A stretch of 64,000 nucleotides of DNA from Hexactinellida sp. DTS-2022 (GCA_028753945.1 JAPNXP010000005.1:3782001-3846000); one strand, 5' to 3'. Shown: positions 44,951 through 56,209, numbered from the stretch's first letter. The notes: a model not told the origin generated them from the letters alone. Translations and numbers: made by a program.

Positions 44951-45459
44951 TATGGGCGTAGCCAACCAAAACTTTTTTTGGGGGGGGAGCATTATTAGCA
45001 GGGGCGGCGCCAGCACAGCCCCAGTGGGGGGGCGAAAGGGGGGCGGACCAATGCACTGGAGGGGCAAACCCAATAGTTGTAAACATTCCAAAATTCACAT
45101 TCAAACCAAAATCGATATTTTTAATGACAAACTTGGTTAAATAATCTGTCCTATAATAGTGTACGGTGGTGCAAAACGGCAAATTATGAACTCCCTGTCC
45201 AGGGCATTTAGCATTTCCGCATTAACATTAAGTCCTCCTATAACTGACAAGCTAGTTCCCGCCCCCCCACAGGGGGGGCGGATCAAAAGCCAGGGGGGGC
45301 GGCCGCCCCCTCGCGCCTCACTGATTATTAGATGTGTCATTACAATAAAGTGAGCGAAAGCTCAATCTATCCTTATTCAAAGTTATTGTAGAAAATTTGG
45401 GGTCCAGGTATAATTTTTTGGGGGGCCAGGCCCCCCCAGGACCCCCATGACTACGCCCA
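44951..45459. mobile_element. MITE with TATGGGCGTAG ends, containing another MITE
   Basis: Ends ATGGGCGTAGCC and GACTACGCCCA lie within a direct repeat TGAGTGGAGG (44941-44950 and 45460-45469), of which 8-10 bp form the duplication. It contains the element at 44999-45323. Confidence 0.8.
44999..45323. mobile_element. hAT-type MITE, 325 bp
   Basis: Starts CAGGGGCGGCGCCAG and ends GCGCCTCACTG, flanked by the exact 8-bp duplication ATTATTAG (44991-44998 and 45324-45331). G-rich subterminal runs. Confidence 0.85.
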
Positions 45460-45469
45460 TGAGTGGAGG

Positions 45470-46129
45470 ATCCATAATTTCTTACAAGGGAAGTTGTCAT
45501 TTCATAAAAGTAACGCGTCACTAGATTGGGGTCTGGGGGGCGCTGTAAGCCCCCAGTGGGGTCGAGGGGATTTGTCCCTAGAAGCCAGAAACGATAGAGT
45601 GCAATTTGCCCAATTTGCAATACCTAACAAGTGCGATACTTAGCAGATTATTCTGGACATTTAGAAAATTCACGAGACCATGCGCCACACTGTACCCCAA
45701 GCAGTGGACATTGTCTCTTAGGATGGCCCAATTCCCAGCAAGGGTTCTCGAGGGCGATGAAGATCCCCCCCCTTTTTTTGGTAATAAGGGATTTGTTAAT
45801 TAAAAGCAATATGTATACTTGAGATCAATAACTATAAAGAGCCATACTACATTATTTAGAAGCTAAGCAATTTATCTAGTATAAATAATAATTAATGAAA
45901 GTATATTAATAATTTGGATATTAATCACATAGAAGTGTTTCATCCAGACATTTAGGCAAGGGGGGGGGGGGGGGGCAAATAGGGCTTTGAATATATCATA
46001 TCGTCCAAATGATATATGAGTGATACACGTTTAGTAAAATTCAACAATATATATATACGTATATCAGATTTAATTTTCACTTGACCGGTTATATGTTCAG
46101 ACTTCACTTCTTCACTTGACAGCTCCTCT
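45470..46129. other. No gene recognised; 17-base G run at 45959-45976
   Basis: G-rich words near 45530 and 45765 look like MITE ends, but no pair was resolved. The homopolymer G run at about 45959-45976 may be an end of the hAT remnant to its right. Confidence 0.4.
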
Positions 46130-47195
46130 TCATCTTCTACTGCCGTCGCCACGCCTGCAAAGGAGTAATAAAATATAGACATAGACATTAGACAATACGT
46201 ACTTTGAGTTGCAGCCTTTGATTTTTCCCTGTGTTTGAGAATGACTAGGTTTGCCATCGTGCGGGGAGAAGGCAGCTCCTGTGAGCACTGGCCACTCTCC
46301 CCGCCACACTGAACAGCCGCTCCACCTCCGTCGTCGACGTTGGCGCCAAGAAGTACATCTTCGCCAGCTCTGCGATAATCGGTAGCTTAGCTTCATTCAG
46401 CGCCCAAGATTGGCCTACGTCGGTGTCCATCTTCATGAAAAACCCCATCAATTCGGCCACGAAACTTTCGTACGCTCCCGTCGAGGCCGTAGACGCTTCC
46501 GGGATGGTCGGCATGCAATCGAATATCGATCCCCGGCTTTTCTTGAGGGTAGGCAGAGTGGCAGCACCGGATGAGCTGGACGCACTAACTCCAGTGTCCT
46601 CCCGGTGAGCTTGGACGACCCCGATGGCTGAGTTGAGGAGCTCCCTGTACTCAGCGTTATCCTTGTAGAAGTAGCAGAACCTTGGGTCAAGGGCCGCAAT
46701 CTTATAGAACGGGTCGGAACAAGGATCACTAAACCTCGCAACGACGACATTACTGAATGTCTAGCATAAATTAGAGCAGTCGGCGGCAAGCTTCTTAGCG
46801 AGCATTTCGAGACCGCAGAGCAACAGCCCTGAAGTCGACGACCCCTTCTCTTGCAACTTCGTAAACTCCACCGCCTGCGCCCCCAATGCTTCCCTCACCT
46901 CCTCCAGGATACGAATCTCATGGGCAGAGGGAACTGGACTCTTGGGGTATTCGGGGAGGAGATCCAGCTTCCCTTTATTGTCAACAATGGATGAAATCAT
47001 CGAATACATCGAATTCCACCGCGTCTCGTTCATCGCCACGATGTTGAAGTGGTGCGTGTGGAACACTTCTGCGCACAGGGAGGAGTTTTTCACACAGATA
47101 CGCCACTTCCTTGCCTTGCCAATCAATGACAATATTTGAGAGCCACTTCTTCCTTGAAGTGGCGATATGAGAAAATCGCCGACGGCCAGATTCAT
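46130..47195 (-). pseudogene. hAT transposase, C-terminal half, broken
   Basis: Minus-strand frames 46761-47195 and 46245-46514 are in phase, separated by a TAG at 46761-46763. They read through FNIVAMNETRWNSMYSM, ALDPRFCYF and the hATC dimerisation domain LAKMYFLAPTSTTEVERLFS. A frame change near 46258 leads into MANLVILKHREK. The base composition is clearly more GC-rich than the surroundings. The N-terminal half is missing, because the match ends right at the 3' end of Helitron H1b (47203). It is a different hAT subfamily from the one at 3637-6488. Confidence 0.85.
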
Positions 47196-47202
47196 TAAAT
47201 GA

Positions 47203-47314
47203 CTAGCGCGCTTCGCTTGCTAGGCCGCTTCGCGGCAGAACACAACCACACACCAACCGCTTCGCGGTTGGTGTGTGGATTATATACTCCTAATATTGAT
47301 TATAAAGCGTAAAT
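47203..47314 (-). mobile_element. 3' end of Helitron H1b, inverted
   Basis: On the minus strand it reads ATTTACGCTTTATAATC to the CCACACACCAACCGC-GAA hairpin, two more GCGAAGC hairpins and the terminal CTAG before T. This is exactly the part missing after AGGCCT at 37787. Its orientation is opposite to the rest of H1b. Confidence 0.85.
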
Positions 47315-47320
47315 AGGCCT

Positions 47321-49504
47321 GTTTCGTAAAAATATGTCCGGCTGTAAAAATATGTCCAGCTATTTATATGGACACTTATTTACAAAACCATGGATAGTTT
47401 GTAAAAATATGTCCGGCTGTAAAAATATGTCCGAGAATTATAACTAGTATTAATTCATATGCACAGAAGATGTATTTATTTATTTATATTTTCACCTCTT
47501 CGTTTTCGTATGACATGGATGTCATTGGATGAGCAATTTTATAACCAGATAGTCCCAATATATCTCATCTAATTCCTATGCAGATTCTGTCTCTGAATCT
47601 TCGAAGAAAAAGATCCATCGATATGCTTCTGGGATGTTATTGAGAAAGCAGTTATTGTATAAACAAATCAATGATCTCTGTGTCCTAGTGGTTATTAAGG
47701 ATAACTTATTAAGAAATATAGTGGTTATTAAGAGTTTTTATTTATTAAGAAAAAGTCAGCACCAAGTGGCATTGACAGCGTTAATTTGCAATATTCACCA
47801 TGAACATTGTCGAAATATACCATAGTCATTTACTGTAAAATGTCAACAACCCAAACTACTTCGCACACAGGGGAGCTTAGAACGATACCCTGACCCTTTG
47901 ACTCTAAACTTAGTTTCAATTCCCCCCACTATTTGTTACTACTTGTTTTATTATTATAGATATTTATTTCTTCTTCATTTCTTGTAAGTGTTTAGAAATA
48001 CATTAAACTGTCTCTTATTTGATTCTAAATAGTTCTAAACTAATCGTATGCAATACTATGCATTATATACCTAGATATTATTATGGAATATTCAGCATAA
48101 CAATTATATAACTACGATAGTAATAGTAGATTCTCTAAGTAACTAACCAATCCCTGGTCCAATAATTTATAAGCGCGCCATTGCCTTATGTATAGATGCT
48201 ATGACTCTTGTTAATGCAAAGTTGCAAACACTGCATCGGGGAAAGTAGGACAAATTTTTATTTCGAGAATAAGAAGTTGGACTGTAGTATTAGTTAACGT
48301 ACAAATACAGTTAAATGTTCCACTAGATTAGAAACAATTAGCTCAATTGTGACTTGTTATAATTGCAGTTGAACCTGCCTAACAGCCAGTGCAAACAAGG
48401 ATTTGGTTAATCGGTTAACGGTTACAGAATTTATTTACTAGTTAACAGATCTCTTAAATATTAGCAGTGTTATTGCGTAATTATTGTATAAGAGATTACA
48501 CTTTTCAGAATTTGTCAGAATATTATAATTATAAATCAATTTAGACAACTTAGTTTCTAAGGTACCTAAAGTACGAAATGATCATTGTGAGATTAATAAT
48601 GTAGTGCCATAATTTCAGAAGATCATGGTTTATATCAGGGTTGGGTTCAAGTACAATTTACTTAAGTACTTCTGTAATTAAGTACATTTTTTGAGTACTT
48701 GTACTTGTACTTAAGTACTTTCACCATTTTTCCGTTGTACTTGTACTTGTACTTAAGTACTTTCCTCATTTTTCTAAAGTACTTGCACTTGTACTTGAGT
48801 ACTTGTTACTCGTGACTTTTTTATCATTCAATATATTTCCAACACACATCATTGATGTTCCTCAAATCCCATCTCAAATAAAGTAGTGTTACTTAATACT
48901 TAGTATATTAGGAATTGTGTTCGTGTCAAGGACTACTGATAAATCAATTAAATAGATTTGGATGATACTATATAAACTATGTATTTAGACTATTTAGCAA
49001 TTTCTACCATTATTACGAGAGATTTATCATAAGAGCTTGGGAAGTACTTGTACTTAAGTATTTTCCTAATTTTTTCATTGTACTTGTACTTGTACTTAAG
49101 TACTTCAAGTTTACCTGTACTTGTACTTGTATTGTACTTGAATATATGAAAAGTAGTAGTACTTGTAGTTAAGTACTTTCAAATGTACTTGAACCCAACC
49201 CTGGTTTATATTGACTACGAGAAATAGATATGTTAACGGATAATCAAAACAGCATTGATTCTTGTATTCGGGAATTGAATAAATGAGTGATCGTAAATAA
49301 ACACAACATCTGTGCTGTTACAAAACCCAGAAAGGACGTGATATCTCTAGAAAATAAACTAAAATTCGGAGATTCTTACTCTAATCTTAAGTGGACATAT
49401 TTTTACAGCCGGACATATTTTTACAAACTTTCCATGGTTTTGTAAATAAGTGTCCATATAAATAGCTGGACATATTTTTACAGCCGGACATATTTTTACG
49501 AAAC
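47321..49504 (-). mobile_element. Unclassified TIR transposon X', right copy
   Basis: Inverted near-identical copy of X (37788-40521), 2.18 kb, flanked by AGGCCT (47315-47320 and 49505-49510). It carries the CAAGTACTT MITE at 48636-49203 (duplication GTTTATAT) but not the CGTATAATGAA MITE. No ORF of note. Confidence 0.88.
48636..49203. mobile_element. hAT-type MITE of AAGTACTTG arrays, second copy
   Basis: Inverse of the element at 38089-38656 with the same length (568 bp) and the complementary duplication GTTTATAT (48628-48635, 49204-49211). Confidence 0.92.
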
Positions 49505-49602
49505 AGGCCTATGCACCAACTTTGTGAAACTGGACCATGGATTAAAGGAAGGCTATTGATAAATAGGTTATTTATCGTTATCTAAATAACTAGTAGTGAT
49601 AG

Positions 49603-50253
49603 ACCTCATAAATGTTCTATAAGTATATAGGAACATGGTATCAAGGTATACATAGCACCCTTCAGAATTGAGCTATGTCATCATTTGATTACGTAATCGC
49701 TATTTTTGGTGGGTATTATCGTGTTTTTATAGCCCGCTTTTAACATAGTTAGACGCGTTATAAATGTTCAAAATTGCATCAGGAGGATGTCCATAACTAG
49801 TTGAATGAAATATATAGAAATTATAAATGGAATGTTGACACATTCCTCGGTTGCCAGGGAAATGCAATTTTGTTAAAATGAGCCATAACTCAAAAACTAT
49901 CAATTTTATGTAAACTATGCTAGTACTGATCTATCCGCAATAGGTAACTTCCTATTCATTGATGATACATTTTCTAGGCCTAACTTCAATAATTTTTGAG
50001 ATAATGAGTGTATTACCTCATAAGGAATTAAGTGCTAATTATCTTATTATCTCAAAAATTTACATCCTCCTGATCCAATTCTGAACATTTATAACGCGTC
50101 TAACTATGTTAAAAGCGGGCTATAAAAACACGATAATACCCACCAAAAATAGCGATTACGTAATCAAATGATGACATAGCTCAATTCTGAAGGGTGCTAT
50201 GTATACCTTGATACCATGTTCCTATATATTTATAGAACATTTATGAGGTCTTA
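49603..50253. repeat. Z palindrome, about 650 bp
   Basis: Arms of about 200 bp (ACCTCATAAATGTTCTATA and inverse, with GCGGGCTATAAAAACACG) enclose about 240 bp. A half-copy with base differences lies at 22385-22812. It may be a separate MITE inserted in Y or the original core of Y. Confidence 0.75.
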
Positions 50254-50420
50254 TGTTACGAGTTCACAAAATAATATAGTTTATTAATATAGAAAATACA
50301 ATTAAGTTGTGTTACTAACTATTACTAAAGTACGGATATATAGCTATAATATACTAAGCCTAATCTACTACACTTAGTGTGTGGTCCGAGTACTAGAGCG
50401 TCATTGACGTACTCTTAACA
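50254..50420 (-). repeat. 3' LTR of the gypsy element
   Basis: 167 bp with TG...CA ends, nearly identical to the two pieces of the split 5' LTR (54775-54857 and 56125-56209), which suggests a fairly recent insertion. It shows the uninterrupted GGATATATAGCTATA context that serves as empty site for Helitron H2a. Confidence 0.92.
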
Positions 50421-50432
50421 TTTCTCCCCTTT
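50421..50432 (-). promoter_or_regulatory. Polypurine tract
   Basis: On the minus strand AAAGGGGAGAAA immediately precedes the 3' LTR. This is the expected primer site for plus-strand synthesis. Confidence 0.75.
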
Positions 50433-50582
50433 AAGTCGAAGGTCCTTCCTTTTGTTCCCTCCACCAATCCCTTGGGATGGTTTCCCACTTCACATAGTCA
50501 GCGTGCCACTTGGAAGCCTTTCTCTGTCTTGACGGGTAACGTTTTGGCTGTTCTTCTTCCATTCAATCGGCTCCGTCCTCTG

Positions 50583-51113
50583 CTAGTGGAATAGGGCATC
50601 TTCTTCTCCCGATGGTTCGATGTGTTCCTCTGGATCACTGTAACTTTCTTCTCTTTCCCTACCAGCGGTATCAGAGATTAGTTCTGTACGTGAACTAGTA
50701 ACTTCAGAACCGTCAGCTGAATACCCGGCATTCCACCTACCCACGTACTCTTTGCAGCGGTTCAAATGTACCCACTTATTTCTGTTTCCACGCTTGATTT
50801 TTACTATGGCTCCTCGATGCTCCAATACCCTGAAAGGGCCGTCAAACTTGGGATCCAGTGAGTCTGCTCGATTCTCCTTTCTCAGTAAAATGTAATCTCC
50901 TTTACTGATAGTAGACGACTTCTTTGACTTATCATAGTTCTCCTTTGCTCGTTTCCGGCTAGCTACGTCATTTTCATTTGCCACCTTGTATAATTCCTCC
51001 CTCTTTTCCCTGAGTTCTTCTATTCCTCCTCCTGTTCCCTTGCCCATACTTTGTGGATGGTTGTCGATCCTTGCATCAATAGGAGAGACCGGTTGTCTTC
51101 CATACATTAGCAT
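50583..51113 (-). pseudogene. Gypsy integrase C-terminal region
   Basis: A 176-codon stretch continuing the pol frame after a TAA at 51168-51170. It begins with LMYGRQPVSP, typical of the end of the integrase core, and has the small beta-barrel region (DYILLRKEN, FDGPFRVLEHRG) found after gypsy integrase cores. An acidic tail follows. No chromodomain is evident. Confidence 0.8.
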
Positions 51114-51167
51114 CTGAGGTGAGATTTTTGTTGAGGAATTCTCAACATTATTACAATAGAAAGTGAT

Positions 51168-53369
51168 TTATGGTAGTAATCCTGGCCACGAGCCCTTACT
51201 TAGCTCTCTATCTAACGTAAGACACCTCGCTACCTGCTTCACCAGCCCGATACTACGTTCCGCAAGGCCATCAGCCTGTGGATGATAGGGTGTAGTATGC
51301 CGCTTGTTAATGCCCAACTGTTCACACAGTGCCCGAATCTCAGTACCATCAATATTTTTTGCTTGATCACTTAATAAGATCTTCGGAACCCCGTGACCTC
51401 GAAATATCCGTCCGTTCATAACCTCTTGTACGAGGGATCCAGCCTTTTGGTCTTTAAGGGGTATTGCTTCAATATAACGCGAGAAGACGTCAACTATTAA
51501 TAAGAAGTATCTGTAGTTGTCGTCTGACCAGGGTAAGGTAGCAATATCCATTGCAACAAATTCCCCTGGTTTGACATCTTCGCGAGAGAAATTTTCCAAT
51601 GGAACCCTGGGGGCGTTTGACGGTTTTGATCTTTGATAAGGGAGGCAATCCCTACACCACATCTTGGTATCTTGAGCCATTTTCGTCCAAAAATAGCTTC
51701 TTTTCAGCATTTGCAACGTTCTGTGTTGACCAAAATGACCTGCCGCGTGTACTTGGTCCCACACTCGACGTTGCACCTCTTTAGCCACCACAATCCGATT
51801 ATCAAAGTACAACGCTCCTTCTCTTAAGTTCATGTGTCCTGTTACTTTCTTGAATTGACCCCACCATATTATCCGTTCATTCTCTAACTGCTTTAAGGCA
51901 ATGCTAATGGCGTTGTCCTCAAACTGTTTCTCTTCAACCATTTGTAGAAAATCTTCGCGAGATTTAACAAAGCATAACTTGTCTTCGAATATACTATCAT
52001 CGTTCACAACATGGTCAAACTGTAGGTCAGGTAGTCTGCTGAGGTAATCTGGGAGCTGATTCTTGCTTCCTGGCCGATAAGATATGACATACGGTATTTC
52101 TTCCAACTCTAGCAACCACCGGGCATAAGTGTGGCGTGGATCTTTTTGCTCTCGAAGCCAACGAAGAGGATTATGATCGGTTATGAGTTCTACCATGGGT
52201 GCGGCTCGTAAGTAAGTATTCCACTTTCGTACAGCCGCTACTAGACCCCAAGTTTCTAATTGACCTGCCGAATAATTCCGCTGACTCGGGCTCAGTGAGG
52301 ACGAAAAGAAATCTAACGGGTGAAGTTTACCCGTTTTGTCATCCCTCTGTGACAGCACACCCGCAACGCCTATAGAACTGGCGTCGGTTTCAACTATGAA
52401 ATTCTTATCCCAATTGGGGAACGCTAGCGTCACTGGTTTTTCGACTAAGCTTTTCCTTAATCGGTTAAAAGCTTCTTGGCACGTCTGGTTCCAACACCAT
52501 GTCACACCTGTTTTAGTTAGCCTGTAAAGCGGTTCAGCAGTTAGAGCTAAGCAAGGGATATAGGCCCTGTAATAATTTAAGCTGCCAAAGAAACGCTGCA
52601 GTTCTTTTACTGTTTTCGGAGTCGGGAACTTTGATAGCCTTTCCGACGCCAATGTCAACGGCTGCCTTCCATCCAGCGAAATACGATGTCCTAAGAACTC
52701 TACCTCCTGTTTTCCAAATTGACATTTAGCTCTCTTCAGGTGAATATTAGCCTTCCTTAATCTTTGGAAAACGGCTCGGAGTTCTTTTATGTGATCAGAA
52801 AAACTTTGCGAAAAAATAATGCAGTCGTCTATGTACGACTCGACTTGTTTCATTCCCCGAAACGTAGTGTCCATTAGTCGCTGAAACGTAGCCTGAGAAT
52901 TTACAAGCCCGAATGGCATGACAAGCATTTCATGTAAACCTCTTGGAGTATTAAAAGCCGTTTTCTCAATATCACCTTCTCGAAGAGGAACATACCAGTA
53001 GGCCGCAGAAATGTCAATGACTGAGTAATAGCAATTTCCATGGAGTCTATCCAAGATTGCTTGGATGTTTGGGATACTATAGGCATCCTTCTTGGTGATG
53101 TCATTAAGCCTTCTATGATCTATCGCAAAGCGTTGCCGACCGTCCCTTTTTGTCACCAAAACAACATTACTCGCCCATGGGGAATTAGAAGGGCGGCATA
53201 TATTCTGGATAAGCATATCGTCTAGCTGAGTATTGATTTCTTCTTCCCAACGTGGCGGAAGGCGTCGTGGCCTCACTCTAACTGGGAGTGAGATCCCTGT
53301 ATCAATTGGATGTTCGCACATACTGTTTTTTCCTGGTCGTTCGCTGAAAACATCACTGAACTCTTCCAA
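51168..53369 (-). pseudogene. Gypsy pol: reverse transcriptase, RNase H, integrase
   Basis: 733 codons. RT lies in about residues 40-220 (LVTKRDGRQRFAIDHRRLN; active site YIDD). RNase H follows (FIVETDASSIGVAGVLSQ). The integrase has an H-H-C-C zinc region (HAAGHFGQH, CRDCLPYQ) and a catalytic core with Asp in MDIATLPW, Asp in LLSDQAKN and Glu in DGLAERSIG. All the usual catalytic residues are visible. The frame is closed by a TAA at 51168, after which the same frame continues. The upstream protease lies in another frame. Confidence 0.93.
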
Positions 53370-53446
53370 TAGTGATCTCAGGGCTTCTAGCTCCGATGCT
53401 GTAAGGTGAGGGTAAGCGCCGAGATCCGTCTCTTCACTTTTGATCC

Positions 53447-53830
53447 CTAAACGGTTTGGGCTCGAAATACCGGATCTCCTCCTGTTGCAGTTGACAAGAT
53501 CGGTAATTTGGCTTTTCCTATTTCAATGGTTCCCTCGTCCCAATTGAAAGACACTTTCCTAAACTGACGCAAGAATTGGCGACCCATGAGCATGGTCGGT
53601 TCACAGTCTCGTATGACGAAAATGCGACTCTGTATGGGGGATTCGCCCGGTACTTCTACTGACACGTTGACAAACCCTTGGACGAGAACTGGTGTTTCAC
53701 ATAGCCCATATACGGTACTCTCTCTGGGGACTAGTCTCTCTCGTAGGCCTAAGTTGTCCAAGGTACGAATATCCATCACCGATGGCCTGGCTCCTGTATC
53801 TAGGACTGTTGCTATTAGCTGTCCTTCCAC
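53447..53830 (-). pseudogene. Gypsy aspartic protease region with upstream zinc knuckles
   Basis: The retropepsin active site reads VLDTGARPS near the start, and LMGRQFLRQF follows. The same frame is open further upstream, where two CCHC zinc knuckles (CFTCGKPGHGWRFC and CKNCGRRGHDPSTC) occur at about 54040-53940. Protease, gag and RT are in three different frames. Whether the changes are programmed or decay cannot be told from one copy. Confidence 0.85.
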
Positions 53831-53844
53831 CTTAAGTTCGACTG

Positions 53845-54747
53845 TTACTGAATGTTCATCATCTCCAAAACCACGTGCACGTAATACCTTGTCACTGGGC
53901 CTGAAATTCCACCGTTGGTTTCGCCTTTGTCGACATGTACTTGGGTCATGACCTCTCCGTCCGCAATTTTTACATACTCTTTCTGGACAGAACCTCCACC
54001 CGTGTCCCGGTTTCCCGCATGTAAAACAACCCTGAGCTTGTTGCCGATAGGTTCCACGTGCTCCGGAATAATTATTGGAAGTTGTCGTAGTTGTTCGCGG
54101 ATTGCATGGATTTTACTATCCTCTCCCAGCGCTTCTTTTGGGTCGTCTTCAGCTTCCGGTTCGTTGAGTTTTTGTTCCACTCGTTTCACTAATGACATTT
54201 CTAATTTGCGTGCGCCATAATCCAGTGGCAGGCCTTTCTGCTGCAACATATCTTGCACTAATCGGATTAATTCTCGGGCTTCCTTCTCTGAGATTGCTTC
54301 CTCTCCTTTAGCGTTTAACCATGATTTAGCTGCCGGTCGCACCTCCGGCGGTAATTGAGTTATTAGAGCCACACACATCTGTTTGCTCGTATGTTGGGCT
54401 CGTATTGCCTCCTTCCATAACTTAGTGAAGAAATCATCAATCCGTTCACCCACACACCAAGTCATACCTCGATAACGCAGGCTTGCTTCGTAAACATCGA
54501 CCACTAGATCTAGGTTTAACTTAAGGAGGTTGAATGCAGCTGTCCAAGTTTCTTCCTTCAGCGCCTCCAAGACAATTGCCCGTTCATACGTGTGTCGAAT
54601 TAGAAAGGATGGTAACATCTGAATGGCTGCCTTCTCGCCGGCGCTGGCCACTAATGTACTAGTCCCCGCAATAAAAATAGGTTGCCAATCCTCTATACGC
54701 TGATCTTCGGATAAAGGTGGTATCGCTATATTGACTGGTGCAGCCAT
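53845..54747 (-). CDS. Gypsy gag, N-terminal region
   Basis: 300 codons starting with an ATG about 27 bp inside the 5' LTR. The first 200 residues are a helical capsid-like domain of the retrotransposon gag type (EDWQPIFIAGTSTLV, YRGMTWCVGERIDDFFTKLW). The last part of this frame, downstream of about 54030, overlaps the zinc knuckles that are read in another frame. So the true gag probably changes frame there. Confidence 0.8.
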   Translation of the reverse strand: MAAPVNIAIPPLSEDQRIEDWQPIFIAGTSTLVASAGEKAAIQMLPSFLIRHTYERAIVLEALKEETWTAAFNLLKLNLDLVVDVYEASLRYRGMTWCVGERIDDFFTKLWKEAIRAQHTSKQMCVALITQLPPEVRPAAKSWLNAKGEEAISEKEARELIRLVQDMLQQKGLPLDYGARKLEMSLVKRVEQKLNEPEAEDDPKEALGEDSKIHAIREQLRQLPIIIPEHVEPIGNKLRVVLHAGNRDTGGGSVQKEYVKIADGEVMTQVHVDKGETNGGISGPVTRYYVHVVLEMMNIQ

Positions 54748-54774
54748 CTTATAGAAATAACTAATTGTATTTTA

Positions 54775-54857
54775 TGTTACGAGTTCACAAAAGAATATAG
54801 TTTAATATAGAAATACAATTAAGTTGTGTTACTAACTATTACTAAAGTACGGATATA
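54775..54857 (-). repeat. 5' LTR of the gypsy element, inner part
   Basis: Matches 50254-50336 of the intact LTR. It breaks off after GGATATA, where Helitron H2a begins. The remainder of the LTR is 56125-56209. Confidence 0.92.
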
Positions 54858-56124
54858 TCTGTATATTAAAAGCGGAATTGTTGTTTGTGTGTGTGTTTGT
54901 TTGGATGTTTGTCCGTAATTGATTGGAAAGACTACGAGTCCCAGAATGCTCAAAATTTGTAAACAGGGGTAATTTTGTACTGCGACAACGATCTATTGGT
55001 TTTTGAAACAAAATAACGGGATTATGACGTCACAGTTTCGAAAAACAGATATTTTGTACTAACTTTCCAATTTTGCTCCGATCTGTATAAAATTCAAAGG
55101 ATTAGACGTACACTAATTTCTACACCTGATGACAGTTCACGAATTCCCATTTTCCTTCTTATTGTGACACAGTTAATTAATTAGTCCCTACGCTAATCAA
55201 CCATAAATAGTGTATCGTACCAACACAGGTATAGCAAAGTGCAAAATCGATTTTCGATTGTGTTCTATTGCAAACAATTCAAGTAAGAGTGATTAACGAA
55301 ATTTATTAGTTCAAATGTATCCTATTATTCTTAGCACTATGTGGGTGATCTGATTTGTTTGGTTAACAAGAATGCACTCGAGTAGTTAACTTCTCTGATG
55401 CATTGTTTATCTATTACACCTACATATTGGCTTCCTATTAATAAGACAATGAATGGAATTACGTAATTTCTAACCTATACTGAAATTAGGAAATTTAGTA
55501 GTTGATTCATCAAGGATTTAGGATCTGTCTAATTATGAGATTGATTATGTTTATTATTACGTACTATCAATTAAATCAAATATTTTACAACCCTGGATTT
55601 AACCTCTGCATAATAATTGTTTAATGGTGAGAATAAGACCGCGAAGCGGTCTTATTCTCATCTTTAAACCATTATTATGTAGAGATTAGATCCAGGCTAA
55701 GTAAATTACTTTGCAATACAATATACTGAAATAAATAATTTGGTATAATTTATCAGCCACGGGTTTCAATTTATTTGAGCTAACAAGCTAACCTTTTAAT
55801 GCAGCTGAAATGAGCTACCTTAATTAAGAATTATTGAGCCAATATCATATATTATTAACTAATAATTAATAACTAATAAGTAATGAGAATAACATACATA
55901 ACACATCATTTCCCAAACAGATACATTAACGAATCACAACCCAGAATGAATTTAAGCGCACGTTAAGTAGTGTGTGTAATATACTAGCCACAGGTTAACT
56001 TATTTATTATTAATATTACTGTCTTTTGTTGGAGGGAAAGGCCGCAAAGCGGCCTTTAATTGGATCGCGTAGTGCCTAACACGAACGAACAAAAGTCGCG
56101 AAGCGACCGAGACCGAAGGGCTCG
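54858..56124 (+). mobile_element. Helitron H2a in the LTR, exact ends
   Basis: Comparison with the intact LTR defines the insert exactly: it starts TCTGTATATTAAAAGCGG after A and ends GACCGAAGGGCTCG before T, with no target duplication. A-T insertion without duplication is the Helitron hallmark. The 3' end is CTCG rather than CTRR. Inside are GC-rich hairpins with GAA or AAA loops: GAGAATAAGACCGC-GAA (55620-55660), GGCCGC-AAA-GCGGCC (56040-56056) and GTCGC-GAA-GCGAC (56094-56106). 1267 bp, no Rep/Hel gene, so non-autonomous. Confidence 0.93.
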
Positions 56125-56209
56125 TAGCTATAATATACTAAGCCTAATCTACTACACTTAGTGTGTGGTCCGAGTACTAGAAGCGTCATTGACGTACTCT
56201 TAATTAACA
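56125..56209 (-). repeat. 5' LTR of the gypsy element, outer part
   Basis: Continues the LTR from TAGCTATAATATAC to the end; a few bases near the tip (TTAATTAACA) differ from the other LTR (TTAACA). Confidence 0.88.

Larger units (their letters stand above)
50254..56209 (-). mobile_element. Ty3/gypsy LTR retrotransposon
   Basis: Orientation is minus. The 3' LTR is 50254-50420 (167 bp; TGTTAAGAG to CGTAACA on the minus strand). The 5' LTR is 54775-56209, split by Helitron H2a; its two parts total about 168 bp. Gene order gag, protease, RT, RNase H, integrase is that of Ty3/gypsy. A polypurine tract (AAAGGGGAGAAA) abuts the 3' LTR. No TGG-type tRNA primer site is seen after the 5' LTR. Length without the Helitron is about 4.7 kb. 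Target duplication is not clear. Stops and frame changes show decay. Confidence 0.93.

Noticed and set aside
37788-49504. Segmental duplication instead of transposition for the X copies
   Set aside because: Similarity stops exactly at the TIR ends on both sides, and the flanks differ beyond AGGCCT.
53586-54220. Plus-strand ORFs of about 100-120 codons opposite gag and protease
   Set aside because: Antisense shadows of the gypsy genes without their own motifs.
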